Of a DNA stretch of 64,000 nt, positions 1-9,495 are shown in pieces (the stretch's first letter is position 1; every line of letters starts with the position of its first letter). The DNA comes from Dryomyza anilis (lineage: Eukaryota; Arthropoda; Insecta; Diptera; Dryomyzidae): NCBI GenBank assembly GCA_951804985.1, contig OX638130.1, positions 36,253,394 through 36,317,393 on the forward strand, in the 5' to 3' direction. The position numbers and the translations under genes were made by a program. The notes under the pieces are model-generated. The model saw nothing but the letters and a program-made list of their open reading frames with translations. It was not told the origin of the DNA and searched no databases.

Positions 1-61
1 GATTAAATTAACCCAAATTTCAAGTTAAAGGACATATTCTTATCATTTTCCATTAAAACTT

Positions 62-520
62 ATATTAGATTAAAGGAATTTTCAAAAGGATGTTAAGCGG
101 ATTTACTATAGCAATTATAATATAAAATCTCCGGATGATCAACTTTTATCTAAACAAATACAATTGTTGAAAGTGATTATTAAAGAGCAAATTAACTTCA
201 ATCAAGCGAATGTTTATAACTTGAAGCTAAAGGAAATTCGTCCTGGCCCAGGTGCTTTTAAACAAATTTATAATTTGATTAGTAAAAAAAACAATAGTTG
301 CGATGTTATAATGATAGTTAATAAAGCTTTTCGGCAACATTTTGTGAAAATTTATAAAAAAAAAATACTATAAATTCAGATATTCCAAAAATTAATTTGT
401 TTGTAGAAAATAATGTATCACTTTATCCAGCATCTATTGTTTTTTTCTCCTGAATTTACTTTTTTTGAAAATTCAGATAGTATTTATTTTGTAAATTCTG
501 AGTATTTGTTTGTACTTTAT
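62..520 (+). pseudogene. Decayed LINE fragment, linker between endonuclease and RT
   Basis: The plus strand reads as a short open stretch (164-373) that resembles the segment between the endonuclease and reverse-transcriptase domains of jockey-like LINEs. The block IRPGPGAFKQI followed by a lysine-rich stretch is typical of that linker. Reading frame is lost on both sides and no catalytic motif is visible, so this is a relic at best. The family call is by recollection of jockey-type proteins, not by alignment. It ends just before the dispersed repeat at 556. Confidence 0.35.
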
Positions 521-555
521 TAATAACACAGTACAGCAAAAAATACCGTCTTTCG

Positions 556-1007
556 ATTTGATAACGATTTTAGGGTAACGACCCTACGCTGATCTCGAAT
601 CTGAAGTCAGTTTGCTCCATCAGCTCAATTTGGGGTCAAATATGTTTGAAGACAGTATAAAAAATAATTTAATTTCAAAAGATACGGGTTTGGTTTCTTC
701 AGCAATGATGTTTATCATGAACAGGCATATTTTTTTTTACTTTAGCACCATCGTCCCTACGCTCTTCCATAACCCTTATTTTATCGAACTTTAACCATAC
801 TAATTAGTAATTACAAATTTTACCATACCGCGTGAACTCTTGAAAAAACTATTATACTCTTTTCAGCAAATATATTCCCCATAAAAATAAGGCGGAGTCC
901 TCAAATAACAAAATTGCTTCAGATCCACCCATTAAACAGAATAATAAAAAAACTATAAATTTTTTATTTTGTTTATTAAGTTGCATACATATTTCACAAA
1001 AATTTTA
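556..1007 (+). repeat. Dispersed repeat family R, copy A (left part)
   Basis: This segment is repeated at 5240-5995 (same strand) and, as its reverse complement, at 6345-6630. Shared landmarks are ATTTGATAACGATTTTAGGG at the outer end and CATACCGCGTGAACTCTTGA at about 825. It is interrupted at 1008 by the RTE element and resumes at 4332. The outer ends of copy A and of the inverted copy C mirror each other, so A and C look like arms of a large foldback element. No coding capacity is seen. Confidence 0.7.
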
Positions 1008-1027
1008 CTTACTTACTTACTTACTTA
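1008..1027 (-). repeat. (TAAG)5 tail of the RTE element
   Basis: Five CTTA units on the plus strand mark the 3' terminus of the RTE insertion. The end of a second, unrelated-looking relic near 21000-21008 also carries a short ACTTACTTACT run. Confidence 0.75.
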
Positions 1028-1035
1028 AATGGCCC

Positions 1036-4000
1036 TTACAACCGTGGGTCGGTTTTGGCCGCTGAGATGAAGCCGCGCCAGTCGGATCTGCTTTGCGCGC
1101 GCTGACGCCAGTTAGAAATACCAAGCGTTGCCAGGTTGTCCTCAACTTGGTCTTTCCAACGCAGATTTGGACGCCCTCTTCTACGCTGTCCACCTTCGAG
1201 TTTCGATTCAAGCACCTTCTTGGCTGGAGTGTTTTCATCCATTCGTTCGACATGACCTAGCCAGCGAAGCCGCTGGATCTTGATGCGCTTGACTATGTCA
1301 ATGTCGTCGAATAACTCATATAGCTCGTGGTTCATCCTGATTCGATACTCGTTAGCAAAGCAGATAGGGCCAAAGATTTTACGGAGAATCTTTCTCTCGA
1401 ACGCTCCCAGTACTCTCTCATCGGTGGTGGCCAGCGTCCATGTTTCTGCACCATAAAGTAGGACGGGCATGATGAGTGACTTGTAGAGCGTTATTTTTGT
1501 CCGGCGAGAGAGGGCTCTGCTTCTCAATTGCCTACTGAGCCCAAAGTAGCACCTGTTGGCAAGAGTTATTCTCCGTTTGATCTCCAGGCTGACGTCGTTG
1601 TTGCTGTTTACGCTGGATCCCAGATAGACGAAGTCCTTCACAATGTCGAACTTGTGGGTGTCAAAATCAGCTTTTTGTCCAAGACGCACGGACTCTTTTT
1701 TGCTTGTTGACACAAGGAACTTCGTCTTGTCCTCGTTCACCGCTAGACCCATTCGACGCGACTCTTTCTCCAATCTGGAGAATGCTGCGCTGACTGCTCG
1801 TGTGCTCCTGCCAATGATATCAATATCGTCGGCATATGCGAGCAGCATGACACTTTTGTTGAGGATAGTGCCGCTTTGACGGAGTTCGGCAGCTCGAACT
1901 ATTTTCTCCATCAATAAGTTAAAAAAGTCGCACGATAGGGAGTCACCCTGTCTGAAACCTCGTTCGGTATGAAATGGCTCGGAGAGGTCTTTTCCTATTC
2001 TCACTGAGCAACGTGTGTTGCTCAGGGTCATCCTGCAAAGTCTTATAAGTTTCGCAGGTATACCGAACTCAGACATTGCGGCGTATAATCGTTCCCTTAT
2101 CGGAGTGTCGAAGGCGGCTTTATAGTCGACTAATAGGTGGTAGGTGTCGATCTGTTTTTCTAGGGTCTTTTCCTGGATTAGGCGCAATGTGAAAATCTGG
2201 TCTATGGTGGACTTTCCAGGTCTGAAGCCGCACTGATAAGGTCCAATCAGTCTGTTGACGATGGGCTTCAGTCTTTCACATAATACGCTCGATAGAACCT
2301 TGTATGCGATATTGAGTAGGCTGATCCCACGGTAGTTGGCGCAGATAGTGGGATCCCCTTTCTTAAGGATTGGGCAGAGTACACTGAGGTTCCAGTCACT
2401 TGGCATGCTTTCATCCGACCATATTCTGCTTACGAGCTCGTGCATGCTCTCTATTAGCTCTTCGCCTCCGGTCTTAAACAATTCAGCAGGCAGGCCATCA
2501 GCACCTGCGGCTTTGTTGTTTTTCAGCCGAGCAATGGCTGTTCTGACCTCGTCATGGTCGGGTGGCGGAATCTCAACGTCGTCATCAAGTACTGGGGTTG
2601 CCGGGTTTGCTTCTCTATCGGTGGAATTGAGGTCATCATCACCGGTCAGCAGTTTAGAGAAGTGATCCCTCCATATTTTCAGTGTGCTCTGGATATCTGT
2701 CACTAGATTTCCGTTCTCATCTTTACAGGAAGAGGCTCCGGATTTCGAACCTCCGGCTAGGCGTCTTATTTTCTCGAAGAATTTTCGAGCCTCATTCCTG
2801 TCCCCATGCATCTCAATCTCCTCACACTCACGTCTTTCTGCCTCGCTTTTTTTTCGCCTGAAAAGACGTCTCTCTTCCCTCCTCTTCTCTTTGTATCGCT
2901 CCTTCGCAGCTCGCGTAGCTACTGACTGCAGGGTGGATTTGTACGCAGCGTCTTTCTCTGCAGTGGCCGCGCGACACTCTTGGTCATACCACTGATTCCT
3001 CAGGGGGCGTTGGAATCCAAGCACCTCTTCGGCAGCCGTACGCATAGAGCAGGAGATATGATTCCACTGCGCGCTTATATCATCGAGAGGAGGAGTGCTT
3101 TGTCTAAGCAGGTGTGAGAGTCGAGTGGAAAAGGCTTGCGTTGTCTGTTGTGATTGCAGCTTTCCGACGTCTAGCTTTCTCTGCGTTTGGTTCCGTACGT
3201 TCTTCGCAGCGCTTAAGCGTGTGCGGACCTTGGCTGCTACAAGGTAATGATCCGAGTCCATATTGGCACCTCGGATAGTGCGTACGTCCATCACGCTTGA
3301 AGAGTGCCTTCCGTCAATCACAACGTGATCAATTTGATTTCGAGTTTTTTGATCGGGCGACAACCATGTGGCCTTGTGGATATCGAAATGTTCGAATCTA
3401 GTGCTACTAACTACCATGTTTCGTGCTGCGGCGAAGTCGATTAGTCTCGTTCCGTTATCGGAAGTGTTGGCATGGAGGCTAAATTTTCCGATTGTGGGAC
3501 AATAGATGGCTTCTCTGCCCACCTTGGCGTTAAAATCGCCTAGCACGATTTTGATATCGTGGCGGGGGCAGCGCTCGTATGCGTTGTCTAGGCGCTCGTA
3601 GAAGCGCTCTTTTGTCTCGTCATCTTTCTCGTTCGTCGGAGCGTGTGCACAAATTAGGCTGATATGGAAATATTTAGCCTTGATGCGGATTGTTGCCAGC
3701 CTTTCGTCCACGGGCGTGAACCTAGAGACAAGGTGGCGGAGTCTCTTGCCGACCACAAATCCACATCCAAATTCGTGTCTCTCCGCATGGCAGCTGTAGT
3801 AGATATCACAGGACGCTTGTTTCGAACAGCCCTGTCCCGTCCATCGCATCTCCTGGATAGCGGTGATGTCAGCCTTATATTTTTCGAGGACATCTGCCAG
3901 CTGGATAGAGGCACCTTCCCTATAAAGGGTCCGGACATTCCAGGTGCATATCCGTAAATCATGGTCCTTAAAACGTTTGCGTGGGTCGTCATCGTTGTAA

Positions 4001-4044
4001 TCGGTCGTTATCCGAGGCTTCTTTTTTGTTTTCATTGGGCGCAT
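1036..4044 (-). CDS. RTE-type endonuclease/reverse transcriptase, intact ORF
   Basis: This is a single-ORF LINE polyprotein. The open frame begins just after a stop at about 4089 and could start with GTG at 4080. The first ATG is at 4044, giving about 1002 residues, and I use that. Counting from 4080, an APE-type endonuclease occupies roughly residues 40-290: CTWNVRTL, catalytic Glu 77 in IQEMRW, GDFNAKVG at 181-188 and SDHYLV near 276. The RT follows, with NYRGISLLN, catalytic Asp 652 in VDYKAAFD, RQGDSLS and YADD at 749-752. The C-terminus has the RRRGRPNLRWKDQVE block common in insect RTE proteins. All catalytic residues I can check are present and there is no internal stop. It would act in reverse transcription primed at the target nick. 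Confidence 0.9.
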   Translation of the reverse strand: MRPMKTKKKPRITTDYNDDDPRKRFKDHDLRICTWNVRTLYREGASIQLADVLEKYKADITAIQEMRWTGQGCSKQASCDIYYSCHAERHEFGCGFVVGKRLRHLVSRFTPVDERLATIRIKAKYFHISLICAHAPTNEKDDETKERFYERLDNAYERCPRHDIKIVLGDFNAKVGREAIYCPTIGKFSLHANTSDNGTRLIDFAAARNMVVSSTRFEHFDIHKATWLSPDQKTRNQIDHVVIDGRHSSSVMDVRTIRGANMDSDHYLVAAKVRTRLSAAKNVRNQTQRKLDVGKLQSQQTTQAFSTRLSHLLRQSTPPLDDISAQWNHISCSMRTAAEEVLGFQRPLRNQWYDQECRAATAEKDAAYKSTLQSVATRAAKERYKEKRREERRLFRRKKSEAERRECEEIEMHGDRNEARKFFEKIRRLAGGSKSGASSCKDENGNLVTDIQSTLKIWRDHFSKLLTGDDDLNSTDREANPATPVLDDDVEIPPPDHDEVRTAIARLKNNKAAGADGLPAELFKTGGEELIESMHELVSRIWSDESMPSDWNLSVLCPILKKGDPTICANYRGISLLNIAYKVLSSVLCERLKPIVNRLIGPYQCGFRPGKSTIDQIFTLRLIQEKTLEKQIDTYHLLVDYKAAFDTPIRERLYAAMSEFGIPAKLIRLCRMTLSNTRCSVRIGKDLSEPFHTERGFRQGDSLSCDFFNLLMEKIVRAAELRQSGTILNKSVMLLAYADDIDIIGRSTRAVSAAFSRLEKESRRMGLAVNEDKTKFLVSTSKKESVRLGQKADFDTHKFDIVKDFVYLGSSVNSNNDVSLEIKRRITLANRCYFGLSRQLRSRALSRRTKITLYKSLIMPVLLYGAETWTLATTDERVLGAFERKILRKIFGPICFANEYRIRMNHELYELFDDIDIVKRIKIQRLRWLGHVERMDENTPAKKVLESKLEGGQRRRGRPNLRWKDQVEDNLATLGISNWRQRAQSRSDWRGFISAAKTDPRL

Positions 4045-4331
4045 AGGTTTTTTCCGTGGTGGGACCCAAACCCAACGCACGAACCCTCACTCTGAGGGAG
4101 ATGCTCGCCACTCACTTTAGCCGACTTCTACACCGGGTGGTGTAGAGCGCCGTTTCCAGGGACTTCCACGAGGAGGACTTCCACCGAAGTGGAGGTGTCA
4201 CCATTTGACAATTTGTCAATTCTGGTGACCAGTGAGTTGACTTGAGACGACACCTACAAGGATTGCGCTGGCTTCGCCATGTTGAAGCACTCAGACACGT
4301 TGCCTTGTGATAATCGCCCCCATAGTCCCCT

Positions 4332-4460
4332 AATTTTAGAAAGATTAAATACAAGTTATATATTCTTATGGATTTCGACATTCTAAAAACATTGGCATAT
4401 TCAATTTTTTTTCGCAAACGTCCTGTTTCAAGGATATTATCAGTCAAATATACAAAATTA
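4332..4460 (+). repeat. Dispersed repeat family R, copy A (right part)
   Basis: This is the continuation of the repeat interrupted by the RTE element. GTTATATATTCTTATG here aligns with 5893-5908 of copy B, and the following CCTGTTTCAAGGATAT aligns with copy B at about 5955-5975. No gene. Confidence 0.65.
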
Positions 4461-4514
4461 AGGTGATTAAAGATTGTACATATTTTTGTTTATTTTAAAG
4501 GATACAGATATGGT

Positions 4515-5115
4515 TTTTATACCGTACACTAAGAGTGAAAGGGTATATTCAGTTTGGTACGCCGTTTGTAACACCCAGAAGGAAGCATCTCCGGTATGGA
4601 AAAGTATATATATTCTTGATCTGCATGACCTCCTGAGTCGATTTCCATCCGTCCGTCTGTCTGTCCGTCTGTCTGTTGAAATCCCTACTACTTTTAAAAT
4701 TGAAGAGCTAGATAAATGAAACTTATAACTTAGATTACTAATATACCTACGCTGTATGTGCGAAAAATTGGCGAGATCGGTCCATTGTGACCTATGATCC
4801 GACCATTTATGTTCAAATACCTCATATAAAATGTACATATAAAGATCAATTTTTATGTATACGTGCTTAGATAAACTTTTTTGGTCAAATATATATTGAC
4901 ATCATGCTCAAATACATGATAATAATGTTTTCCGGCGAAAAGACTTGTGGTTCACAAAAAAAAATCGAAATTCGGTACACCTACCCATTTGTAAATATGG
5001 GTATCAAATGAATGGAAATTCTTCAGCGATTGAATGTTTGTAGTTATTTTCAGGATTCGTATACCCTGCTGACCTATATATCACTTTGAATGGTAACCAC
5101 ACATACGTGTAGGGT
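4515..5115. repeat. Dispersed repeat with (GTCY)n core, DINE-1/mini-me-like
   Basis: The block begins with an AGTGAAAGGGTATATTC stretch at about 4535 and contains a cytosine/thymine-rich run of GTCC and GTCT units at about 4650-4678. It ends near GTATACCCTGCTGACC at about 5060. A (GTCY)n proto-microsatellite flanked by TATACCC/GGGTATA-type ends is described for Drosophila mini-me/DINE-1 (Helitron-like) repeats. The match is by remembered structure only. The open frames across it are artefacts of the repeat. Confidence 0.45.
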
Positions 5116-5239
5116 ATTTATAGTCGGTTTAGACTGACTATAATTTTGATAATCCTAACTATCATAATTACACCTACTTTAAAATTTCCCATGTGATCTA
5201 ACCTTCCCAACTGGTTAACAATATTGTTTATCACAAATA

Positions 5240-5995
5240 GACAGTATTATTTTATTTTGACACCATCTTTCTAACTCTATCCTATATCCTTATTTTTTCG
5301 AATTTTAACCCTACTAATTACATATTGTAGCGTCGGTAGTACGTCTGGTTAGTGCGTTGGACTACGAGCGAAAAATTGTTGGTAGGTTCGACTACGAGCC
5401 GAAAGGTCGGCGGTTTTCATAGAAAACCTTTTTCTATGCGACGCTACCTCTCGTCAGTAAATGGCAAACAAACCTACGAGAGTAAAACATTGCCTATGAA
5501 AAGCTCTCACCCGCCGTTCGGATTCGGCAATAAACTGTAGGTTCTACCAATTTGACTACAAGTACCACACGCACAGCTCAAATGGTGAGAGAGCTCGGCC
5601 GAAGTTCTATACAGGACTGTAGCGCTAAACTATTATTATTATTATAATTACATATTTGGTAACTGTAGTGCCAAACTATTATTATTATAATTACATATTT
5701 GAACATACCGCGTGAACTCTTGAGAAAACTTTCGTACTCTTTTTGGCAAAAATGTTCCCCATACAAAATGAGATGAGGTCCTCAAACAACAAAATCGTCT
5801 TAGACCAGCCATTTAACAGAATGATGAAAAAAGATAAACTTTGTATTTTGTTCATTACGTTGTGTGCAAAATTTTTGGCAGCAAAAATAAATGTTATATA
5901 TTCTTATGATATCCAATATTATAAAAATAATGGCGTTTGCAGTTTTTTTTCCTAGATGTTATGTTTCAAGGATATACGACATGCTGTGTTTTAAG
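5240..5995 (+). repeat. Dispersed repeat family R, copy B, split by a SINE
   Basis: Sequence to 5335 matches copy A around 725-815, and sequence from 5699 matches copy A from about 822 onward, including CATACCGCGTGAACTCTTGA. The intervening 5336-5698 is the SINE and its duplicated target. Copy B lacks the RTE element and so provides the paralogous empty site for it. Confidence 0.7.
5336..5687 (+). mobile_element. tRNA-derived SINE with 11-bp target duplication
   Basis: This is the same family as the better copy at 36368-36673. The head is tRNA-like but rearranged, with GTTGGACTACGAGC duplicated about 30 bp apart. The body contains CTCACCCGCCGTTCGGATTC and the tail CTGTAGCGCTAAAC followed by (ATT)n. 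The 11-mer TAATTACATAT occurs at 5325-5335, 5645-5655 and 5688-5698. The first two flank the SINE, and the third follows a second copy of the SINE tail (about 5660-5687). The tail was therefore duplicated together with the target site. Confidence 0.75.
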
Positions 5996-6344
5996 GCATA
6001 CTTTTGCTTGGTAGAGGTTAAGCTTATAGATTTTTGATCCAAAATAAGCACAGACGATTTATATTATAATGCAGTTTTAAAACTGATATAATTTGTTAAG
6101 CTAAAACTTAAAGACAAGAATGGTGTTCACCTGGATGCCAAGAAATAAATACCCAAAAAATGATTTTTTTTATCCCAAAATATTTAATTACATATATCTC
6201 GAAAACCATGATGTATTTTTAAAATCAATATAAATACTAAATGTGTGAGCATTTATTTAAATTTTAGATACAAGATATCGTCGTTGTAGAACGAAAAGTC
6301 ACCAAATATACATTTTTAGAAAAAACTTAAATTTCGAGTTTCTT
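5996..6344. other. AT-rich spacer, no feature
   Basis: I see no coding frame, repeat pair or RNA gene here, only AT-rich sequence with homopolymer runs. Confidence 0.5.
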
Positions 6345-6630
6345 TTTTGTCAAATATAATAGTTTTCTCAAGCGTTCACGCGGTATGTCAAAATTTTTAA
6401 TAAGTAGGGTTAAATTTCGAAAAAAACAAGAGTTATAGAAAAGCGTTGCGACGATGGTATAAAAGTAAAAAAGCGCGTTTTCATGATAAACAACATTTTT
6501 GAAGACACCAAACCTGTATATGAACCCTAATTGTTCATATATGACCACAAATTGTAAGGAACCCAGAGCTGATAGAGCAAAACGGATTCGAGATCAGCGA
6601 CCCCATGTTACCCTAAAATCGTTATCAAAT
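6345..6630 (-). repeat. Dispersed repeat family R, copy C (inverted)
   Basis: This is the reverse complement of 556-860, from TACCCTAAAATCGTTATCAA at the outer end to TCACGCGGTATGTCAAAATT at about 6378. Identity is clearly below that of recent copies. With copy A it forms an inverted pair about 6.07 kb apart, outer edge to outer edge. Confidence 0.65.
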
Positions 6631-7054
6631 ATATATTTCGAGTAGACTAACCTAATAAAAATAACTCTAATTAAATTTTAAAAAAATAAAAATAATTAAA
6701 TTACATTCTCTAACTTAACTATTCCCCAAGCTTAAATAATAAAGTCGGAATCACATATTATAAAGAGTTGAGTATAACTACATAAATTGTATATATAAAC
6801 TATAGTAACTATATTAAAAATTATAAAATCAAGTGTCTAAATCAAGTCAGTCTAAATGAAAATATCTGTGGATATCAAACATTGTAAAACCAACTTGATA
6901 GCAGCTTCATAATAAACAGTAATTTGGGCTATATTTGTGTTCTATAAGCTCACTAGCATATGAATATTCCACACTATTTAAAAACTAAAAACTTGAGAAC
7001 AACTTGTACAATTATTATTTCCCAACTATACTTTCTACACTTGTAATGAGCTAG
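6631..7054. other. AT-rich spacer, no feature
   Basis: No supported gene or repeat is seen. The left edge of the 1.88-kb duplication falls at 7055. Confidence 0.5.
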
Positions 7055-8935
7055 AAATTAACTTGAGATTAGTTTGAAGTAAAATGTATGCTTTAATTAT
7101 ATTTTTCTTTTTATATTCGAAGGCGATGCTTTCAGACTTCAACTGAAAAATCAATATTTGTGTAATAAATGTGTGTTATATAGTTTGAATGTTATAAATA
7201 GCCGCGATGCTTTAAGACTTCAACTGAAAAACAATATATTTATCAATGTTTGTGTAATAAATGTGTGTTATGAATAAATAGCCGCAATGGTACCCGCCAT
7301 ATTATTTTTGCATTATAAACTACGAAATTCTACAATGGTTGCATCTCAATTATTAAAGCGTGTGTTCGGAGACCCGCTTCATCATGTGTCTTTTATTGAT
7401 TTATGAAAATCATATGTTGAGAATTATTATCAACTTCAAGTTTCAAACTAGTGTAGTTTTATTGTGTAGATTAATATGCATATCATATATCCATTAAGCT
7501 ATTTATGTACTAAGGTAAATGTGTGAATATCGACTATAAATATATGGTAAAATTCAAGCCATTAAAAAGTGTATAGCTTAGTTTGAAATAATTGTATATT
7601 TTAAATTGTAGAAAAAATTTCCTTCAACTTGGATATGCGTGTAGATTTCAAGTTAGTTGTACATTGGAATATAGTTTGAATAACAGGATGGATAGTAAAA
7701 AGACGTTTTGATGGAGAATGCTATATTTTACAACTTTTTAAATAACGTTTCTCCACGCTATTCTCAACACACAAAATTGAGAAAAATATTTGATTTAAAC
7801 TTGCAAACCAATTTAATTCAAGTGCAAATGTTTATTAGGTAGCGACAACAAATATCATAAATTAAGAAATCAATGACTTAATAACAAGGAGAGCAGAAAA
7901 TAGTACTAAGGTCTCAAACTACAACACATAGGAGAAAGTACTAGTTTCTACTATTACCGCGCATGTATTCTAAGAGAGAGTCCTTGTATTTATTTAAGGA
8001 TAGGGAAAACCTTTTTATTTCTCTAGGGATAGGATTCCATGATCTTGACACCCTAACAAGAAATGATCTCTCATAAGTCGAGTTTCTGATTATAGGAATT
8101 AAAATTTGAGTACAACGACTTGAATGTGAAAACTTAAGCATTTCAAATAAATATGTAGGATTCTGAGAGATAACAACTTTATAAAAAAAAATTAACAGCC
8201 TTAATCTAATATAATAAAGAAATGTTCAATTTAAGAACATTTGCTCGTATGCGCTAACATGATCGCGTAATCGAAGTTCAGAGACATCTAAGTATTCTGC
8301 TAAATATTAATTTTATTTGTTTTTGATTAGACAAATTTGTTCCCGAGTAAACCGCTAAACCGTATGTTATAATAGACATGAGTAGAGCTTGAGGTAAGAA
8401 GTAAATAAGAATTTAAACTTTATAACCTCCTGAGCGTAAAAGAGACTCTGGACGAAACATTGGCAATGTGCTTACGAAAACTAAGATCATTGTCAATAAT
8501 AACCACCAGATATCTCATGTTGGTAACAAATTTAATTTTTTCGTTGCCAAGAAATATAGAGGGTGGTGACATATTTGCTGGGAAATTAAATGCAATTGCC
8601 TTAGTTTTGGTTAGATTGACAGATAATTTATTCAAACTTAACCAAGAAGATGCATTAGATAAACAATAGATGATATTGGCTTGCAGTACATCAACAAAAA
8701 AAAACACCGCTGACACAACTTAACTTATTAGATAGATTTTTGGCACATAAGACAATTTGCTCACGATCTGTCAGAAAGGAAAAAATTAGTTTGCACGCAT
8801 TCGCAGAAAAATTTATATTTAAGCTTATTAAAAAGCAGATTATAATTGATAGATTCGAATGCTTTGGTGAGCTCAAGAGATATAGCACTACACAACTTCT
8901 TTGCATTTGTATATTCTCTGATTTTTCCGGCAGAG
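7055..8935 (+). repeat. 1.88-kb direct duplication, left copy
   Basis: This block is nearly identical to 12501-14386, offset 5446 bp. I see only a handful of substitutions by eye, for example GACTTAATAACA versus GACTTAACAACA, and one 5-bp length difference at about 8815. The left copy ends at the 5' end of the intact LINE. Internally, 7123-7203 and 7204-7290 are an older 81-bp tandem repeat (GCGATGCTTT...CTTCAACTGAAAAA). The 3' two-thirds is a decayed LINE on the minus strand. Confidence 0.9.
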
Positions 8936-8948
8936 TTGAGTAGCGTCA
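7941..8948 (-). pseudogene. Decayed LINE, RT and C-terminal parts (left copy)
   Basis: Read on the minus strand from 8948 to 7941 there are broken frames with LINE character. A palm segment (LTKAFESINYNLLFNKLKYK) is followed by SWLSLNKLSVNLTKTKAIAF, MRYLVVIIDNDLSFRKHI and a C-terminal RSFLVRVSRSWNPIPREIKR. The order matches RT domains 2 to 7 and the C-terminus of jockey/CR1-group LINEs. Several frameshifts and a lost YADD make it dead. It is a duplicate of the same region in the right copy. Confidence 0.7.
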
Positions 8949-9495
8949 ACGCACTTATGGGGGACGGACGTGTCGTGTCGTCTCTTGTCTTTTTTAACGT
9001 GTTCCGTCCGTCGTTTAGTATAAATGTGTTTCAAAACTGTGTTTAATGTGCCCGCCCAACATAAGAAAAATAACGAAATAAAACAAAATTAAATCAAAAC
9101 ACAAACTAATAATAGATTTCATAAAAAACTAAAAAGAAACACCAAATAAATAAAACAATAATAAAACAATAATAATTCAACAACAACAACCACATAATAG
9201 AACCTGTTTCGCGCTGCCTGCTGAGTTGCCGCACTCGCTGTTTTTGCAATTGCCGACGCAAAGGGCTTTTCTATGCTCTTTGCTGCAATTGCACAGGTTT
9301 GTTGACGTATCCCCTCCCTCCCCCATCCTACTCCACGCTACTAGCGCGCACGGTTGAGGCTGCAGTGAGTGCGTAATCTATGCTGTGGTGAAGGCATAAC
9401 ACTCACCACGGCTTGACTTACGCTCTCATTTGTTTGTTTCAACTGCTGCGCCTTGGTAGTATGTATGTCTGTTTTGAAGTTGCCCAGTAGAAAAA

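Larger units (their letters stand above)
1008..4331 (-). mobile_element. RTE-clade non-LTR retrotransposon, near full length
   Basis: The element is on the minus strand, about 3.3 kb, with one long ORF, a short 5' UTR (about 4045-4331) and a 3' end made of five CTTA units on the plus strand (TAAG repeats in sense, 1008-1027). A microsatellite tail instead of poly(A), and a single ORF of about 1000 codons, are normal for RTE. The plus-strand flanks share AATTTTA (1001-1007 and 4332-4338), a plausible 7-bp target duplication. The paralogous copy at about 5865-5890 lacks the insertion and so acts as an empty site. The long open ORF suggests a young insertion. Confidence 0.85.

Noticed and set aside
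1643..2995. Plus-strand open frames across the RTE element
   Set aside because: They are antisense shadows of the intact minus-strand RTE frame, with no motif of their own.
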